In this document: in pieces, positions 22,601-37,600 of the stretch | Layout of the letters: each line of letters begins with the position of its first letter | Numbering within the stretch: position 1 is the first letter of the stretch | Assembly (NCBI GenBank): GCA_028753945.1 | Contig: JAPNXP010000017.1 | Location: 1,674,001 to 1,738,000 of the forward strand | Origin: Hexactinellida sp. DTS-2022 | Lineage: Eukaryota > Porifera > Hexactinellida | Direction: 5' to 3' | Length of the DNA stretch: 64,000 bases | Translations under genes and position numbers: made by a program | The notes under the pieces: model-generated | The model's input: only the letters and a program-made list of their open reading frames with translations | Database searches by the model: none | What the model was told of the DNA's origin: nothing

Positions 22601-25600
22601 CTTTCTTCACGGATGCGCAGAAACTTTCTTGCGCATCCACATAACTTTCTTCAAGGATGCGCAGAAACTTTCTAGCGCATCCACAAAACTTTCTTCAAGG
22701 ATGCGCAGAAACTTTCTAGCGCATCCACAAAACTTTCTTCACGGATGCGCAGAAACTTTCTTGCGCATCCACATAACTTTCTTCAAGGATGCGCAGAAAC
22801 TTTCTAGCGCATCCACAAAACTTTCTTCAAGGATGCGCAGAAACTTTCTAGCGCATCCACAAAACTTTCTTCACGGATGCGCAGAAACTTTCTTGCGCAT
22901 CCACATAACTTTCTTCAAGGATGCGCAGAAACTTTCTAGCGCATCCACAAAACTTTCTTCAAGGATGCGCAGAAACTTTCTAGCGCATCCACAAAACTTT
23001 CTTCAAGGATGCGCAGAAACTTTCTAGCGCATCCACAAAACTTTCTTCACGGATGCGCAGAAACTTTCTAGCGCATCCACAAAACTTTCTTCACGGATGC
23101 GCAGAAACTTTCTTGCGCATCCACATAACTTTCTTCACGGATGCGCAGAAACTTTCTTGCGCATCCACATAACTTTCTTCAAGGATGCGCAGAAACTTTC
23201 TAGCGCATCCACAAAACTTTCTTCAAGGATGCGCAGAAACTTTCTAGCGCATCCACAAAACTTTCTTCAAGGATGCGCAGAAACTTTCTAGCGCATCCAC
23301 ACAACTTTCTTCAAGGATGCGCAGAAACTTTCTAGCGCATCCACAAAACTTTCTCCACGGACGCAGAAACTTTCTTGCGCATCCACATAACTTTCTTCAA
23401 GGATGCGCAGAAACTTTCTAGCGCATCCACAAAACTTTCTTCAAGGATGCGCAGAAACTTTCTAGCGCATCCACAAAACTTTCTTCAAGGATGCGCAGAA
23501 ACTTTCTTGCGCATCCACATAACTTTCTTCAAGGATGCGCAGAAACTTTCTTTTTTTTCAATCGGTTTATTTTAACTATCAGATTTTTCTTACTTTATTT
23601 CAAGCAAATAATTGTTTAGAATAGACCGGTGTAAACGCGTTTTGGGGATCCCAGCGTTTCGGGACCACGTCCCTAAATCGCTAGCGTTTTGGGCCCCCTG
23701 GGCTTTAAAGACACTAGCGATATAGGGACGGGGGGTCCCTTAAACGCTAGGGCTTTAGTGACGGGGGACCCAAAATGCTGGGCCTTTAGGGACGTGGTCC
23801 CTAAAACGCTGGGATCCCCAAAGCGCGCTTACACCGGTTTCAACTGACTACAGTGAACCCTCGCTAATCCGAACCTCGCTAATCCGAACCCTCGCTAGTC
23901 CGAACAGGTGATCCACAACTATTTTTCGTATAAATTTTGGAATTTTTTTAAAAATATTTGTATATTACGTGTACAATTAAATTATAAATAAATAAGTCTC
24001 AGACAAGTATTTAGGTAGTATACCTTCCATAATATATTGAAAATTTCACAACATATGTGCCTTAGGTACACAACACATGTACCTAAGTACTTTTCAATAC
24101 CTCTAGGCTCTTACTATCTGTTTAGTTGGAAAAGGTTTGACAAGTTTGGTTCGGATTATCGGGGCCTCGGGGCCTAAGAAAATTCATTACTTCATTAATC
24201 CGAACGAATTCACTAATCGGGACATAAATTTTTGGGATCGGAACACCTCTGTTCGGATTAGCGAGGGTGTACTGTATAGATATTTAGATTTCTATAAATG
24301 TTACTTACTTACTTATTCCCATACAATGTCCCGTAGATGCTGGCTCGCAGCCTCCTACGCAGGATAGCTCTCCCGCGTCACGGCAGACCGCTCACCAGCC
24401 GGCCGCTCACCAGCCGGCCGCTTCTCCTGCAGCAGCAGAGAGAGGCCCCCAAGCTGGTGTCGGTGTGGATAGACGAGCAGCAGGTGCGCGTGGAGCCCGG
24501 CACCACCGTGTTGCAGGCCTGCGCCGCCGCGGGGGTGGAGATCCCGCGGTACTGCTACCACGAGCGGCTCTCAGTCGCCGGGAACTGCAGGATGTGTCTG
24601 GTGGAGGTGGAGAAAAGCGCGAAACCTGTCGCCTCCTGCGCCATGCCCGTTATGGAGGGCATGAAGGTACTGCCGCACTCTGATATAAGCAGACGCGCCA
24701 GAGAGGGAGTCATGGAGTTCCTCCTCGTGAACCACCCGCTGGACTGCCCCATCTGCGACCAGGGCGGCGAGTGCGACCTGCAAGACCAGAGCATGGCCTT
24801 CGGCAGCGACAGGAGTAGATTCGTGGACAACGCGTTTGGGGGGAAGCGCGCTGTAGAGGACAAGGAGGTCGGCCCCCTGGTTAAGACCATCATGACCCGA
24901 TGCATACACTGCACACGGTGCATACGCTTCGCAGGGGAGATAGCGGGGGTCGAGGACCTGGGGACCACGGGGCGGGGCGGGGACATGCAGGTGGGCACGT
25001 ACGTGGAGAAGATGTTCCGGTCCGAGTTGTCCGGTAACGTGATAGACCTGTGTCCGGTCGGGGCGCTGACCGCAAAGCCGTTCGCATTCACTTTCCGGCC
25101 GTGGGAGCTCCGGCGCACTGAGAGCATCGACGTGCTGGACGCCGTGGGCTGCAACATAGTGGTCAACACGCGGGAGGGTCACGTTATGCGCGTGCTGCCG
25201 CGTGTTAACGAGAGTGTGAACGAAGAGTGGATATCGGACAAGGCCCGCTTCTCGTTTGACGGTCTCTTCGCGCAGCGACTGACGGCTCCGATGGCCAGAG
25301 ACGCCTCTGGTCAGCTGCGCACCTGCTCCTGGGACGACGTACTCTCTCGGGTCAGCGGGAAGCTGGCCTCGCTGCAGAACCCCTCCGCAGAGGTGGTGGG
25401 CGTAGCCGGCGCGCTCGCGGACTGCGAATCCATGGTGTGTCTGAAGGATCTGCTGAACAGAGTGGGTAGCGAGGCGCTGCACACAGAAGCCACGGTTAAC
25501 ATTGGATGCACGCGAAACGACCTCCGCGCGGGGTACACGCTCAGGTCCGGGATCCCGGCCCTGGAGGAGGCGGACCTGATCCTGTTGGTCGGCAGCAACC

Positions 25601-28600
25601 CGCGCTACGCAGCTACGCTCGTAAACGCGCGCATCCGGAAGGGGTACGTACACAACGAGACCGAGATAGCAGTCATAGGGCCCGAGATGGATCTGAGCTA
25701 CAAACATGAGAATCTCGGATCAAACCCCGCCATAATAGCAGCCATGATTAACGGCACTCATCCCTTCGTTCGGAAGTTCACGCGCGCCGCTAAGCCGCTG
25801 GTTATCGTGGGAGAGGGCGTGCTGTCGCGAGAGGACGGGGACTACATGATGAATCTTATTTACAGACTCGCGCACCTGAGTCCCGTCTGCGGCTCCCGCT
25901 GGCAGATCGTTAACTGTCTGCACAGCACGGCTAGCCAGGTGGGGGCCATGGACATCGGCTACAGAACCCTGGGTCTGCCCGATCTCAGCGCCACGCGTCT
26001 GCTCTATCTGCTGTCAGCTGACGCGAGTGACGTAACGCGTCCCCAGCTCTCAGCTGACTGTCTGGTGGTGTACCAGGGACACCACGGGGACAAGGGCGCG
26101 AACCTAGCTGACGTCATTCTCCCCGGGGCCGCCTACACAGAGAAAGAAGCCACCTTTGTTAACACGGAGGGCCGCACGCAGGTGACGCAGGCGGCTGTCA
26201 CACCTCCGGGAGAGGCGCGGGAGGATTGGGCGATTATTCGCGCTCTGTCAGAATTCGCGGGACGGACGCTGCCGTATGACAACATCGATGAGCTCAGAGA
26301 TAGGATGCGGGAGATATCTCCCACACTCGTTAGAACCGACTCTAAGCAGGAAGCTAACTTCCTGAGTATGCGAGTGGAACTCTTGTACCGGACTTCTAGC
26401 AAACTGAGGCCGGTCAATACTCCTATCTCCGTAGAGCTAAACTCGCTGGCAGACTTCTACATGACAGACCCGATAAGTCGCGCCTCTCGGACAATGGGCC
26501 AATGCGTACAGGCCGTAAAGTCAGCTGATAAGAGCTAACTCACCACACTCGATACGGTGAGAATGTTGTTCCCGATATTTGGCTTATCTTATAAATGTGT
26601 TAAGTTTACTTATGTTAATCGGCTCTTATCTACATGGTAGTATCAGGTTGGTCAGGTTTCAACATAACAACTTTGGTAAGATTAGTACTGTTACTGTGAT
26701 ACAGTAAAACTCGTTAGTACCAACACCAGGGGACCGTCAAAATGTGTTCGCCTTATCCGAAATTCGTATTAATCAATATCATTTGTATTTAGAAAGCTTT
26801 GAAGGGAACTGAAGTAGAGTTCCTATTAACCGGAATTTCGTACTAACCGTATTCGTACTAATGAAGTTCTACTGTACTTAGCTACAGTTAAACCTGACCA
26901 ATTTAATTCTGGCTTTTAATCATCTACTATTCATAATATATTATTATTCAATGGTTAGTAGCATGTCTCACTACATCGAATTAATACAGATTCCCTCCAT
27001 GACATTTGAGCCTCTTTCTAAAGTGAAGAATGTGTTCTATGACGAAGTTAACAACCAAATATTAGTTCTGAAGAGCGGTGGCTCCGAGGTGGTTATCCGT
27101 GGTCCGGACGACAAGCTTAACGTTAAGGTTACGGTCCCGCACGTGGGAGGCGTGATACAGTCTATAAAGTTCTCTCCCAGCCAGGACGTGCTGGGGGTCC
27201 TCAGACACAACAAGAACATAGACTTCGTATCTTTCAAGACGGGGGAGCACCCGAAAGTGTACAGTCACGTGGCTAAAGGGAAGCAGCAGATCGAGCAGTT
27301 CTACTGGACGGAGACTAACGAGCTGGTTATTATAACTAACTCTGGGTTTGAGTACTACGCGTGGCTTAATGAGCAGTTTAAACTGAAGCTGTTAAAGTCT
27401 CATAACATACGTGTGATGCGCTGGTTCTACTACAACTCGCACGAGAGAGTCCTCATATTCCCGTCCCCCAACCCCTCCAGTCTGACGCTGCACACTTTCC
27501 TCTTCAAGCGGGGCGGTCAGATCGCCCGCATCCCCGACTTCGACGTGGATCTGCTCACGACGAATCCGCAGCAAAAGCTGGCCGGCGTCTCGGCCGGGCA
27601 GATATCCCTGGTCTCTCTGTACACTCAGCTCTACCTGGTTATCATCAAGAACCACGCGGAGGGCCCTGACTCGGGTGCCTATCTGCTCCTGTACAAACTG
27701 GACCAGGGACAGTCTCCCTCTCTCAGCCACATTCTCAGGATGGACGTGAGTGGGATATTCGCACTCAACAGCATTGACAATCTCCTGGTCGTACACCACC
27801 AGGGCTCCAAGATATCCATGCTGTTCGACATATGTCAGCACGGCAGTGTTTCCAGCAGCAGCAAAGTCATAGAGCCGGTGGTGCCGCCCCTCCCCATGGC
27901 CACCCCGCGACTCGCCAGCTGCGGTTGTGACGTAGAGCGGTTCCCAGTGAGGCAGGGCTCGCACGACGGATCCTCCAGGGAAATGTATTCGCAGAACTGG
28001 ATAACGTTTCCGCCTAACATAGTGCTGGATGTTAAGTGGGGCCGCTACATGGAGGTGTCGCTAAAGCTTGACGTCATTTGTCAGGTCATGTTTGATAAGG
28101 TTAAGCTGATTGAGTTCCTCCTGCGTCGCGACAGGAGTCAGTCCATAATCCTATCTGTGATTAGCCAGTCACTTACCCCTGGCAGGCAGTCTTCTATAGT
28201 GACCATTGCTCGCATGCTGGACCGGATTAACGAGGCGTTTGCGCGTCACAAGGGGCGCGTCTCGCTCTCGAGTCCCTTCGCGGAGGTGCCGCCCGGCGTG
28301 CTGAGCGTGGTATCGCAGGAGGAGATGTATAGACAGGTGTTCTCGGCGCTGGAGGGGTCTATGGCTAAGGACCACAAGTTCATAGTGTCAGTTCTGATGG
28401 AGTACATCCGGTCTCTACACCTGCACGAGCAGGAGGTGGCGCACTACCTGTTCGAGATGGTGCTGAGCATCCTGGTGCGCCAGGGCGCGTACGGACAGCT
28501 GCACCAAATGCTACAGTACCACGTCATAGCCGACAGCAAGCCCATCGCCTGCGTGCTACTCGCCTTCGAGCGGGAGTACCGTCCCGCTCTGCAGTTGGCA

Positions 28601-31600
28601 CTCGACATGTTTAAGCGCCTCTCAACAGCTGACGAGGAGATTATAGAGGTGTTGCTGTCGCATAAACAGATCCTCCCGGCCCTGCGATACATACGGTCTA
28701 TCGGCAAGACGGACGTGGTCTCTTCCCGGCTTTTCCTGGACGCAGCAGAGAAGACGAAGGATAAAATGCTATTCCACACAGTGTACAAGTTCTTTGAAGA
28801 GCGTAATATAAGGTTACGGAAGAACGCACACTTCCCGACTGACGAGCACTGCGTTTCGTACGAAGCGCTATACAACGAACTGTTCCCAGCAAATGCAGCA
28901 ACTTCTACAATCTATGAACGAAAGACGGATAAACGATTGACTTAATTGTGGATATTATTTGTTACATTGGTGTTAATAATTTGAGTGTTTATAAGCAGTT
29001 CTATTTATTGTACTTTCAAATGCAAGCACCTTTTGTGAGGGAAACTATTATAATATTAAATTAAATATTATTCCTAATTCTAGCTTTATTATTTGCTGTG
29101 ATTATCTTTGTAAATCTGTTCTATATTATGTCGCTGGTGTTGAATTCTCAATCTTTGAAGGCTCTTTTGAAAGAGTGTTTCCCTCCGACCCGATTAATGC
29201 TAGTTTACGGATCAGCTGCTTTCGCCCAGTCAGGCAGAACAAAGGGGAAAATGCTAGACATCATACTAGCTGTAGATGACCCTATAGATTGGCACTCTCA
29301 TAATATGATTTCCAATCCCACCCACTATTCATTTGTCAGACGCTTCCCCATTTCGTTCCTCCTGCGAATACAGAGCAGCGCAGCTGGCCTCTACTACAAC
29401 CCATTCGTTCGGCTCCGGGGCTGGCATGGCCTGGTTAAGTACGGCGTTATATCGACAGCCGATCTCAGGAGAGACCTAAGGGAGTGGAGTACTCTCTATG
29501 TGAGTGGGCGTATGCATAAACCCGTTCTGCTGCTGGAGACCTGTCCAGAGCTGGACGCCGCCTCGAGAGAGAACCTCTCCCACGCCGTGAGGACCGCTCT
29601 CTTGCTGCTGCCAGAGATATTCTCACTGCGAGAGCTGTTCTGTCGTATTGCCGGCATTTCTTATACGGGCGATATTAGAATGGGGTTTGCAGAAGACGCG
29701 AATAAAATAAATAATATAGTCAACGCAAATTACAACGGATTTGAGAAGTTATATTATTCAAACTTGAATGGAGTTTTTAAGGATTATTTACACATTAACG
29801 GAGACAGCCTTACTCAAGATAAATCAATTAATTCTACTAAAAAACACATTTCTAACTTGCCATATAATCTCCTCATAAACCTCGCTGTTAACATAGGTTG
29901 GCACGAGCATTATAACCGGACACTATCCATCGAGAAATTCGTGTCTAAATTGGAAGATAAGAAGCTAGCAGATTTATCTTCTAACGTGGCTCTTACCTTG
30001 GAGGAGATTATAGCGGGCACGAGCGTGTCTCAGAGCGCGAAGGGAATATTAACAGCTGGTATATGGAAATCAGCTGTTTACACATTTGAGAAGATTAAGA
30101 AGGGCGCGGGTATCTCTTAATAGGTTAACTCCATTGGATTATTAAATACACTAGAATTGATAATTCTCAAATAGTGACAACTAACCGATACTATTTTAGC
30201 AAACCTAACCTTTGACCAGACATGACTCTCCCGGGTGTCAACTCTCTCGTTTCGCTTTCCGAAGAACCCACTGACACTCCGCTCCACCTGCCGCCACATA
30301 ACATCTCTGGTATTGTGCCGCAAGCCAAAATAGACCCCAAGTCCCTACTCCACTCTATTCACGTAGAGACCCAAATGACACAAAATAATAATGCAAAGCT
30401 AGTATTTCTACCAAAGATAAACACTTCCCCATTCCTTGTTACGGGTCAGCAATCGCATGGTCACAAACCGAACTCTAGAAAGATCAACTCGAGATCTGAT
30501 AAGAGCTCTATCACAAAGCAGAGCACTAACAAACCCAAGTATAACAACAATATCACAGCTGTTCCCACACCCTCCCCCCCTCTGGACACGCTGGTCAGCT
30601 GGCTAGCGGAATTCCGCTCCAGACTGGGTCTAGACATGAGTCCTTGTCGCTACCCCTCTCCCGGCCCCCCCTCGGGCGCCCTGGCCTCCCTCTCGGACGA
30701 GGAAGAGATCAGCTGTTACTGTCTCTCCAACCCCAGCTCTCCGCTCGACCCGTACGATCTGATCCTCTGCGACCACTTAACCGCGACTAGCAACACCTGC
30801 TACTACACAGCCAGCCCGCTCAGCATCCTGGCGTTCGACGGAGAGGGCCTCAGCGGAGTGACGTCAGTGGGTCGGTGGGTGTGGGAGAGAGACATGTTCT
30901 ACGCTCTCAGGAAACTCTCCTTCTTCAGACAGGCCAGACAGAGGAAGGTATTCAACGCGTGGGCCAGGTTCCACTCTGAAACTAAAATGCAAGTTATTAC
31001 ATACCTGAATGTGTCCTACTGTAGAACCTCGTTAGTACGAACACAAGGGGACCGTCCAAATGCGTTCGCCTTACCCTCAATTCGTATTAACCAATATCAT
31101 AAGTATTAGAAAGGCTTTTAAGGGACTCAAATAGTGTTTCTATTAACGAGGTTCACTGTATGTAGGCTCCGAGTTAAGAGGTCTCTGTCTGAGAAGCTGT
31201 ACGTGCTCCGGCCGGCCTACCAGAGGCTGCTTCGAGACACGCTCCTCTACCTCGAGTCCGTCTGTCCCGTCAGTTCGCTCTTCTACACAGAGCCACTCAG
31301 TGTGCTGAGGGAGACACACCTCAGAGTCTTCTGGATGGACCTGCTCAGGACTAAGACAATGCGAGAGCTCAGGGCCGGCATAGCAGCGCACTTCGCAGAA
31401 TCCGTGGAGCGCATAGAGCAGGTTAAGCAGAGGGTCGTGGACATGTTAGTGCAGTTTGCAGTGAGGCTAGAGGAACAGGGGTACTTCTCTACCGACGAGG
31501 AGCAAAGGAATGCAAAGTTAGTACCGATATTTATACCTTTCTGTTTGTATTCACTTGTATGGTACAGTAGATATCCGATATATGAACACCGGTTATAAGA

Positions 31601-34600
31601 ACATTATATTGGAAAACGGTTACCATATACCCTGTTTAATTTATGCCGGTATAAGAACATTAAAAGCAGTTCCCGACGACGTTCTTATAACCGGCATCCA
31701 CTGTATACAGGTTCTCTGATGTTATTCATAACCGCAAGCATCTACGCGACACGTCTTGCTTTATAAAACTGATTGATTTGCTCCTGCACCAGTACATCCG
31801 GGAGCTGTGTCTGATAGGCGCCGCGACGCTCTTTGCTCTCCTGCAGACCTCCATGTCGGACGCGGAGCACGAGGGGACCTTTCGCGAGGAGGAGCAGTTC
31901 CGACAGATGGTGCTCGAGCTGCGGCTGAACCGACAGAAGATGAGCGGACAGCTGCTGGACATATCCCACGGGATTATACCGGTGCCGCAGAACCTGGGCC
32001 TGGAGGAGGGCGGGCTCACCAAGAGACGGGTCACGCTGTCAAATCTGATTCCTAAGCCAGACATACGCGTGCACGAGGTTACTGATCAGGCGAGTAAATA
32101 TTATGCCAGCAACAGGGATGTGCCAATTGAATTGTATTTAACATTGGCCGAATTATACGAATTTATTTTTATTACATCGACAGTTGCCGGATAATATAAA
32201 CAAGATAGTCGACGAGCTGAGAGGCCCGAGTCCCCCTCTGCTACGCGTGTCTCTACAGCTGGTCAGTGACGTCACGCCTGCCAGTGGGCTCGTTAGGAGA
32301 GACAGCATTGAAGTTGGTAAGAGCAGCGAGCTTATTCTGGTCCCGAGCCGAGATGAGATCTGGGAGCTGTTCAGCGACACACAGCATGAGCTGTGGAAAA
32401 TAGCAAATGAGTACAAATCCATTATTGAGTATCCTCAATTGGAAAAGTATGTAGAAATGTATAACCTCGTTAGTAGGAACACGGTTAATACGAACGCTAT
32501 TTCAGTCTCCTTCAAACCTTTTCAATACAAATAATTTTGGTTAATGCGAATTCTGATTAAAGCAACGCATTGGTATTCCCACTAACGAGTTCTACTGAAT
32601 ACGCACTCATTTGCGGCTATTCTCACGATAATGTGTGTAGGTACATGTGTTGGTTCCACACCACCAGTTTGTTCGACAACCCGCCTTTCCCCTGTGCGCG
32701 AACAGCTGACTCCCCAACAGAGACGGAATCCAGTAGCCTCATCTTGCCACTCATCGACACGATAACTCCGGATAGAGTTGACGAGTTTGTAGAGTCAGCT
32801 CACTCGCTCTCCCACGCGGAAGAAGATATAGCCTCGCCAAACAAATACAGATTCAAACCCAGTATTTACAGTATGGTTATTAGAAAGACCTCCAAGCGCG
32901 TTCGTATTGAAGAAGACACGACTCAGCTTTCTGATACTGACCATCAGAAGCTGGATAACTTTGAGAAATCCTTGGTTGAGTATTGGGATGCCATCAGTCT
33001 GTATTTGGAGGGAAATCTCAACGACATCTATATTTACTGTGACGCGTATCAGCCCTACTGTGGGATACTAAACCAATGCGTTAAGGTATTAAGATAACCA
33101 TTTACGTACAGTGAAATCTCGTTAATACGAACACGGTTAATATGAACAGTATTTCAGTCCTCTTCAAAGCCTTTTCAATACAAATTATATTGGTTAATAC
33201 GAATTCCGGATAGGACGAACACTTTGACGGTCCCCTGGTGTTCGTATTAACGAGGTTCTACAGTATGAGTTTGTATTAGTATTCACTTTCCAAACAGGTG
33301 TTGTACCATACCTACAAACCCTCCGAGACCTGGGGCCCTGACAAGTTCGGACACTACATAAAGTTTGCTCAGTCGCAGGAGCAGTGTATCGACAGGATGG
33401 TGAGGGCCTTCCGATCTGGTGCCTTCACGGTAGAAACGGTAGAGTTCTACAAGACCTGTAAACCGTATCCACAGAGAATAATAGCGGAGATGACGCAGCA
33501 GATAACAATAATTCTGCTGGACTGTATTACCAAGCTCATGGAGACCATAAAGAATGCTAATTTCCAACTACAGGTATGGTCCATTGGTATGCAACTATGA
33601 GTTGAATTGTAGACAACAACAATATATATTCACATCAAAATTTTGTAAATGCTAAATTCGTGTAAAGCAAATCTTTTTTCCCAAAAAGTCCGTTGAAGCT
33701 AGCTTCTATGTTCTTTCGATTCTTAACAAATTTGTTTAGATTGTTTTTTTCTTCTCATAATTCTCATGAATTTTCATTATTTTACACTATTTTGGCGTAT
33801 AGGGATATAAAATATTATTTGTGTGTAGCTGACGATAAATGACGTAAGCAGCTGCGCTAACCATCTCTACTTCCTGGAGCACATGCAGCACGAAATTAAC
33901 CGCGTGGAGGACGAGTACCTAAAGCTGAACAGGTACATGTCAATCATAGAGGACTACAACCTGCCCTACCCAGTGGACGACAAGGTACAGTGGCTTTCTA
34001 TCGAGCCTGCGTACACCATGATGCAAGCTCAGTTCAGCAAAGCAGACCTAAGAAAGGAGGCCACGGTCGCTGAGTTCTCAGTGCTGATTAACAAATGTCT
34101 GACGGAGATTAGCAGGGGGACTGAACACATCAAACTGTCCGTGTCTTCTCAGCATTTCCTGGAGGAGACCTCGGGCTACGAGTCTGTATATCTGGACCTA
34201 TCGAGACACATGCGGGAAGTGGAACAGCTGCTCACACAGACAGGAGAGATGCAGAGATATGTGCAACAGCTGTTTCGACATAAGAACACAGTGCAGAAGA
34301 AAAACAAGATCCAAAGTTTGTTTGTTTGTTTGTTTGTCTATTTCTTTGTTTGTTTGGTTGTTTGTTTGTTTGTTTGTTTGCTTGTTTGTCTGTTTGTTTG
34401 TTGTTTGTTTGATTGTTTCTGTGTTTGTTGTTTGTTTGTTGTTTGTTTGATTTGTTGTTTGCTGTGTTTGTTTGTCAATTTATATAATCTCTACTAGGTG
34501 CACTAGAGGAGGCCTCTCTGTACGTTACAGATGAGAACTTGAGTTTCCAGGACAGCGAGCTGAGAGACATTCAGAAGGAAATTAGCTTTAAACAGCTGTT

Positions 34601-37600
34601 GTGGTCCACTTGGAAGAAATGGAGAGACCTCAGTTGCTGCTGGTGTCGGATGGAACTGTCAAAACTCGACATTCCTGAAATTGAGAAGCAAGTGGATTAT
34701 TTCCTGCATTTAAAGTCTCTGTTTGGTTCCGCTCTGCCAAACAACTCTCTATGGATTAATGTGTATGAGGAGGTGTGTCACTTTGATGAGATCCTGCCAA
34801 TACTGGTGTGTGTGCTGGATCCCAGTTTGCAGAAGAGACTGCTCAAGCTGTTGAAGGAAGAGATAGACACACACCACATGACTCTAGAGGAATTCCTGCA
34901 GCTAGATATCCGCTCTAAGAAAGAGAGAATACTGCAGGTCCGTTAGGAGTGACTAGAATACCCTTTCACAGTAAATATGGTAAAGCAAGCATTTATTTAA
35001 TGACTTACTTACGTATATATCGGCCACAACTTCAATATAAAAACCCTGCATCGGAAATATGAATTGTATTTTTTTTAATGACCTTGCTGGTACCTTCAAT
35101 TTTAATAGAAATGGTGTTGACCTAGATAAGTTAATTATTTCAGTTTTCCCGGCTTTTATTAATATAACTTTGTATATAGGAGAATCTTATTGCAGTGCAA
35201 GAGAGACACTCTAAAGAGCTATTCGACAGGGTGGTAGAAACTTGGTCGACTCACTCCTTCTCTCTCACAAAGAAGAACGACATATGGCTATTGGTGGACG
35301 TTGATAATATATTGTCGCTTCTGGAGGATAGCATCATGAATCTGAATTTTATAAAATCTTCAAGGTTTATCGGTCCCATTAAGAAAGAAGTTGAAGTTTG
35401 GGATGCGATTCTTTCTCAAATGTTAGCTACCGTGAAAACCTGGTTTCTGTTCCAGCAGAGATGGAGTGAGTTAGAGAGCATTTTCTCTACTCTAGAAATG
35501 CGACACGAATTGTCTGCGATATTTCGCGATTTCAAACTTGTTGACAAGAGTTTTCAAGATTTCAGCACAAAGTATCTCTCACTCAGAACTGTTAATGTTA
35601 AAGAAGTCACCACCAGCCCTGGAATTCTGGAGGCATTCCAATCGCACATAGCGCAGCTAGAACGGGTATCACGCCTGCTAGACGACTACCTCGAGAATAA
35701 GAGGAGTAGTTTCGGTCGATTATACTTCTTGTCGCGCGAAGAGCTCCTCGAGCTGATCTGTAACCCGACTGACACCTCGGTTTTACAGCCGTTCCTCTCA
35801 AAGCTGTTTGGGAGCGTCCAGCAGCTGCAGCTCGTGAGCGGGTACCTCCCGGACATATCCAACATCCATGGTGTGATATCTCTTGAAGGCGAGGTGTTGA
35901 AACTGGACCGGTACATCCCGGTTAAGAATACCGCGTCTACATTTTGGATAGCTAATTTACTGGTGAGTTAATTAACCCGTGCAGTAGAACCTCGTTAATA
36001 CGTACCAAGGGACCCTCAAAATGTGTACTCCTTATCCGAAATTTGTATAAACCGGTGCCATTTGTATTGAAAAGGCTTTGAAGTGGACTGAAATAATGTA
36101 CGTATTAACCGGAATTTGGTATTAACCGGAATTTGGTATTAACCGTGTTCGTATTAACGAAGTTCTACTGTATTTACTACACAAGTTATTATTATTATTA
36201 CAGAGCAGTCTGCAAGAGCGCGTGAGCACCTCCATAGCAGAGGCCCACGCCAAGTTCTCCGTGGCCATCCTAGAAGACTGGATATACGGGGCGTTTTCAG
36301 GACAGGCCATCCTGGTGTCTCTGTTCGTGACCTGGACCCTGGAGGTGGAGATGGTGATCGCGCAGTACTCGGAAGACTGGTCCTACCAACTCAAGTCCCT
36401 GCTCGCGCTGAGACTCAGATGGCAGCAGCAGATAGATAGGATAGCAAACACACTCGGGTCCAACAGGAGATCCAGCAACAGAATGCTGACCACCTGTATG
36501 ATTATTGTTCTGACCTACTTCAGAGATGTGCTCAGCTCTCTCCTGGAGCTGCCGATGTTCCAGGGACCAGCTGACTACAACTGGTGCAAGGTAACACCAC
36601 AGTACTGTTTATAACTAATGGTCTAGATAGTACATTATACTATAACTAATGGACTTTATATGTATAGAGGGTCAGGATGGAAAAGTTGAATATCTCCTAA
36701 ATAAATTTCATGAAATTGGATTTCATGCATAGAATTTCATCTAACTGAATTTCAAGTAATTGCACTTCACGTAAATTACTTCATCTAAATGAATTTCACG
36801 TGAATCAGGGGTTCGCAACTTAATACAATGCGGACAAACAAACAAGCACACAACAATCGAGTTTTAATTATTACATGTATTCAGGTCCTCCGTTACTACC
36901 TGGAGGACCCCTGCTGTGTATGGGTGGAGCAGTTCCTTGGCAGGTTCCGCTACTGCAACGAGTATCTCGGCTGCTCCTCGCGTCTCGTCATAACCCCACT
37001 CACGGAGCGGGCATTTCGGCACATGGGCACTGCAATGCACTTTAATATGGGCACTGCGTTCTTCGGTAGTGCCGGCACCGGTAAGACAGAGACGGTGAAA
37101 GATTTCGCGAAAGCAATCGGCAACATGTGTTTCAGCTACAGCTGCACGCCCGAGATCAGCTGTAGAATGCTCTCTCAGTATCTCTCCGGGATGTGTTCGT
37201 CCGGGACCCTCTGTTGCTTCGACGACTTTCACAAGCTGTCCAGCTCAGTTCTGCACGTGGTTATCCACTACATGCAGGCTGTTAAGATGTGCAAGGATGC
37301 CAAAAAGGAGTCCGTATTGATAAATGCACGCGAGGTGCTGCTGCTGACCACTTCTGCCTACTTTGTTACAATGAACCACGGATTTAGCGACAGCACTGAG
37401 TCGCTTAGCACAGTGTTAAGCAGTCTGCGGCCTTGCGCTATGTTCCAAGCAGACGATAGGGTCATAGCAGAGGTGCTGCTGTACTCCTCTGGGTTCTCAG
37501 CCGCCGCCGCCCTGGCGAGAAAGCTGTGCAGCCTCTGTCAGCTGGCCGAGCGGAATCTCTCCAAGGAGAGCCACTACAACTTCGGATTGAGGAGCATCAA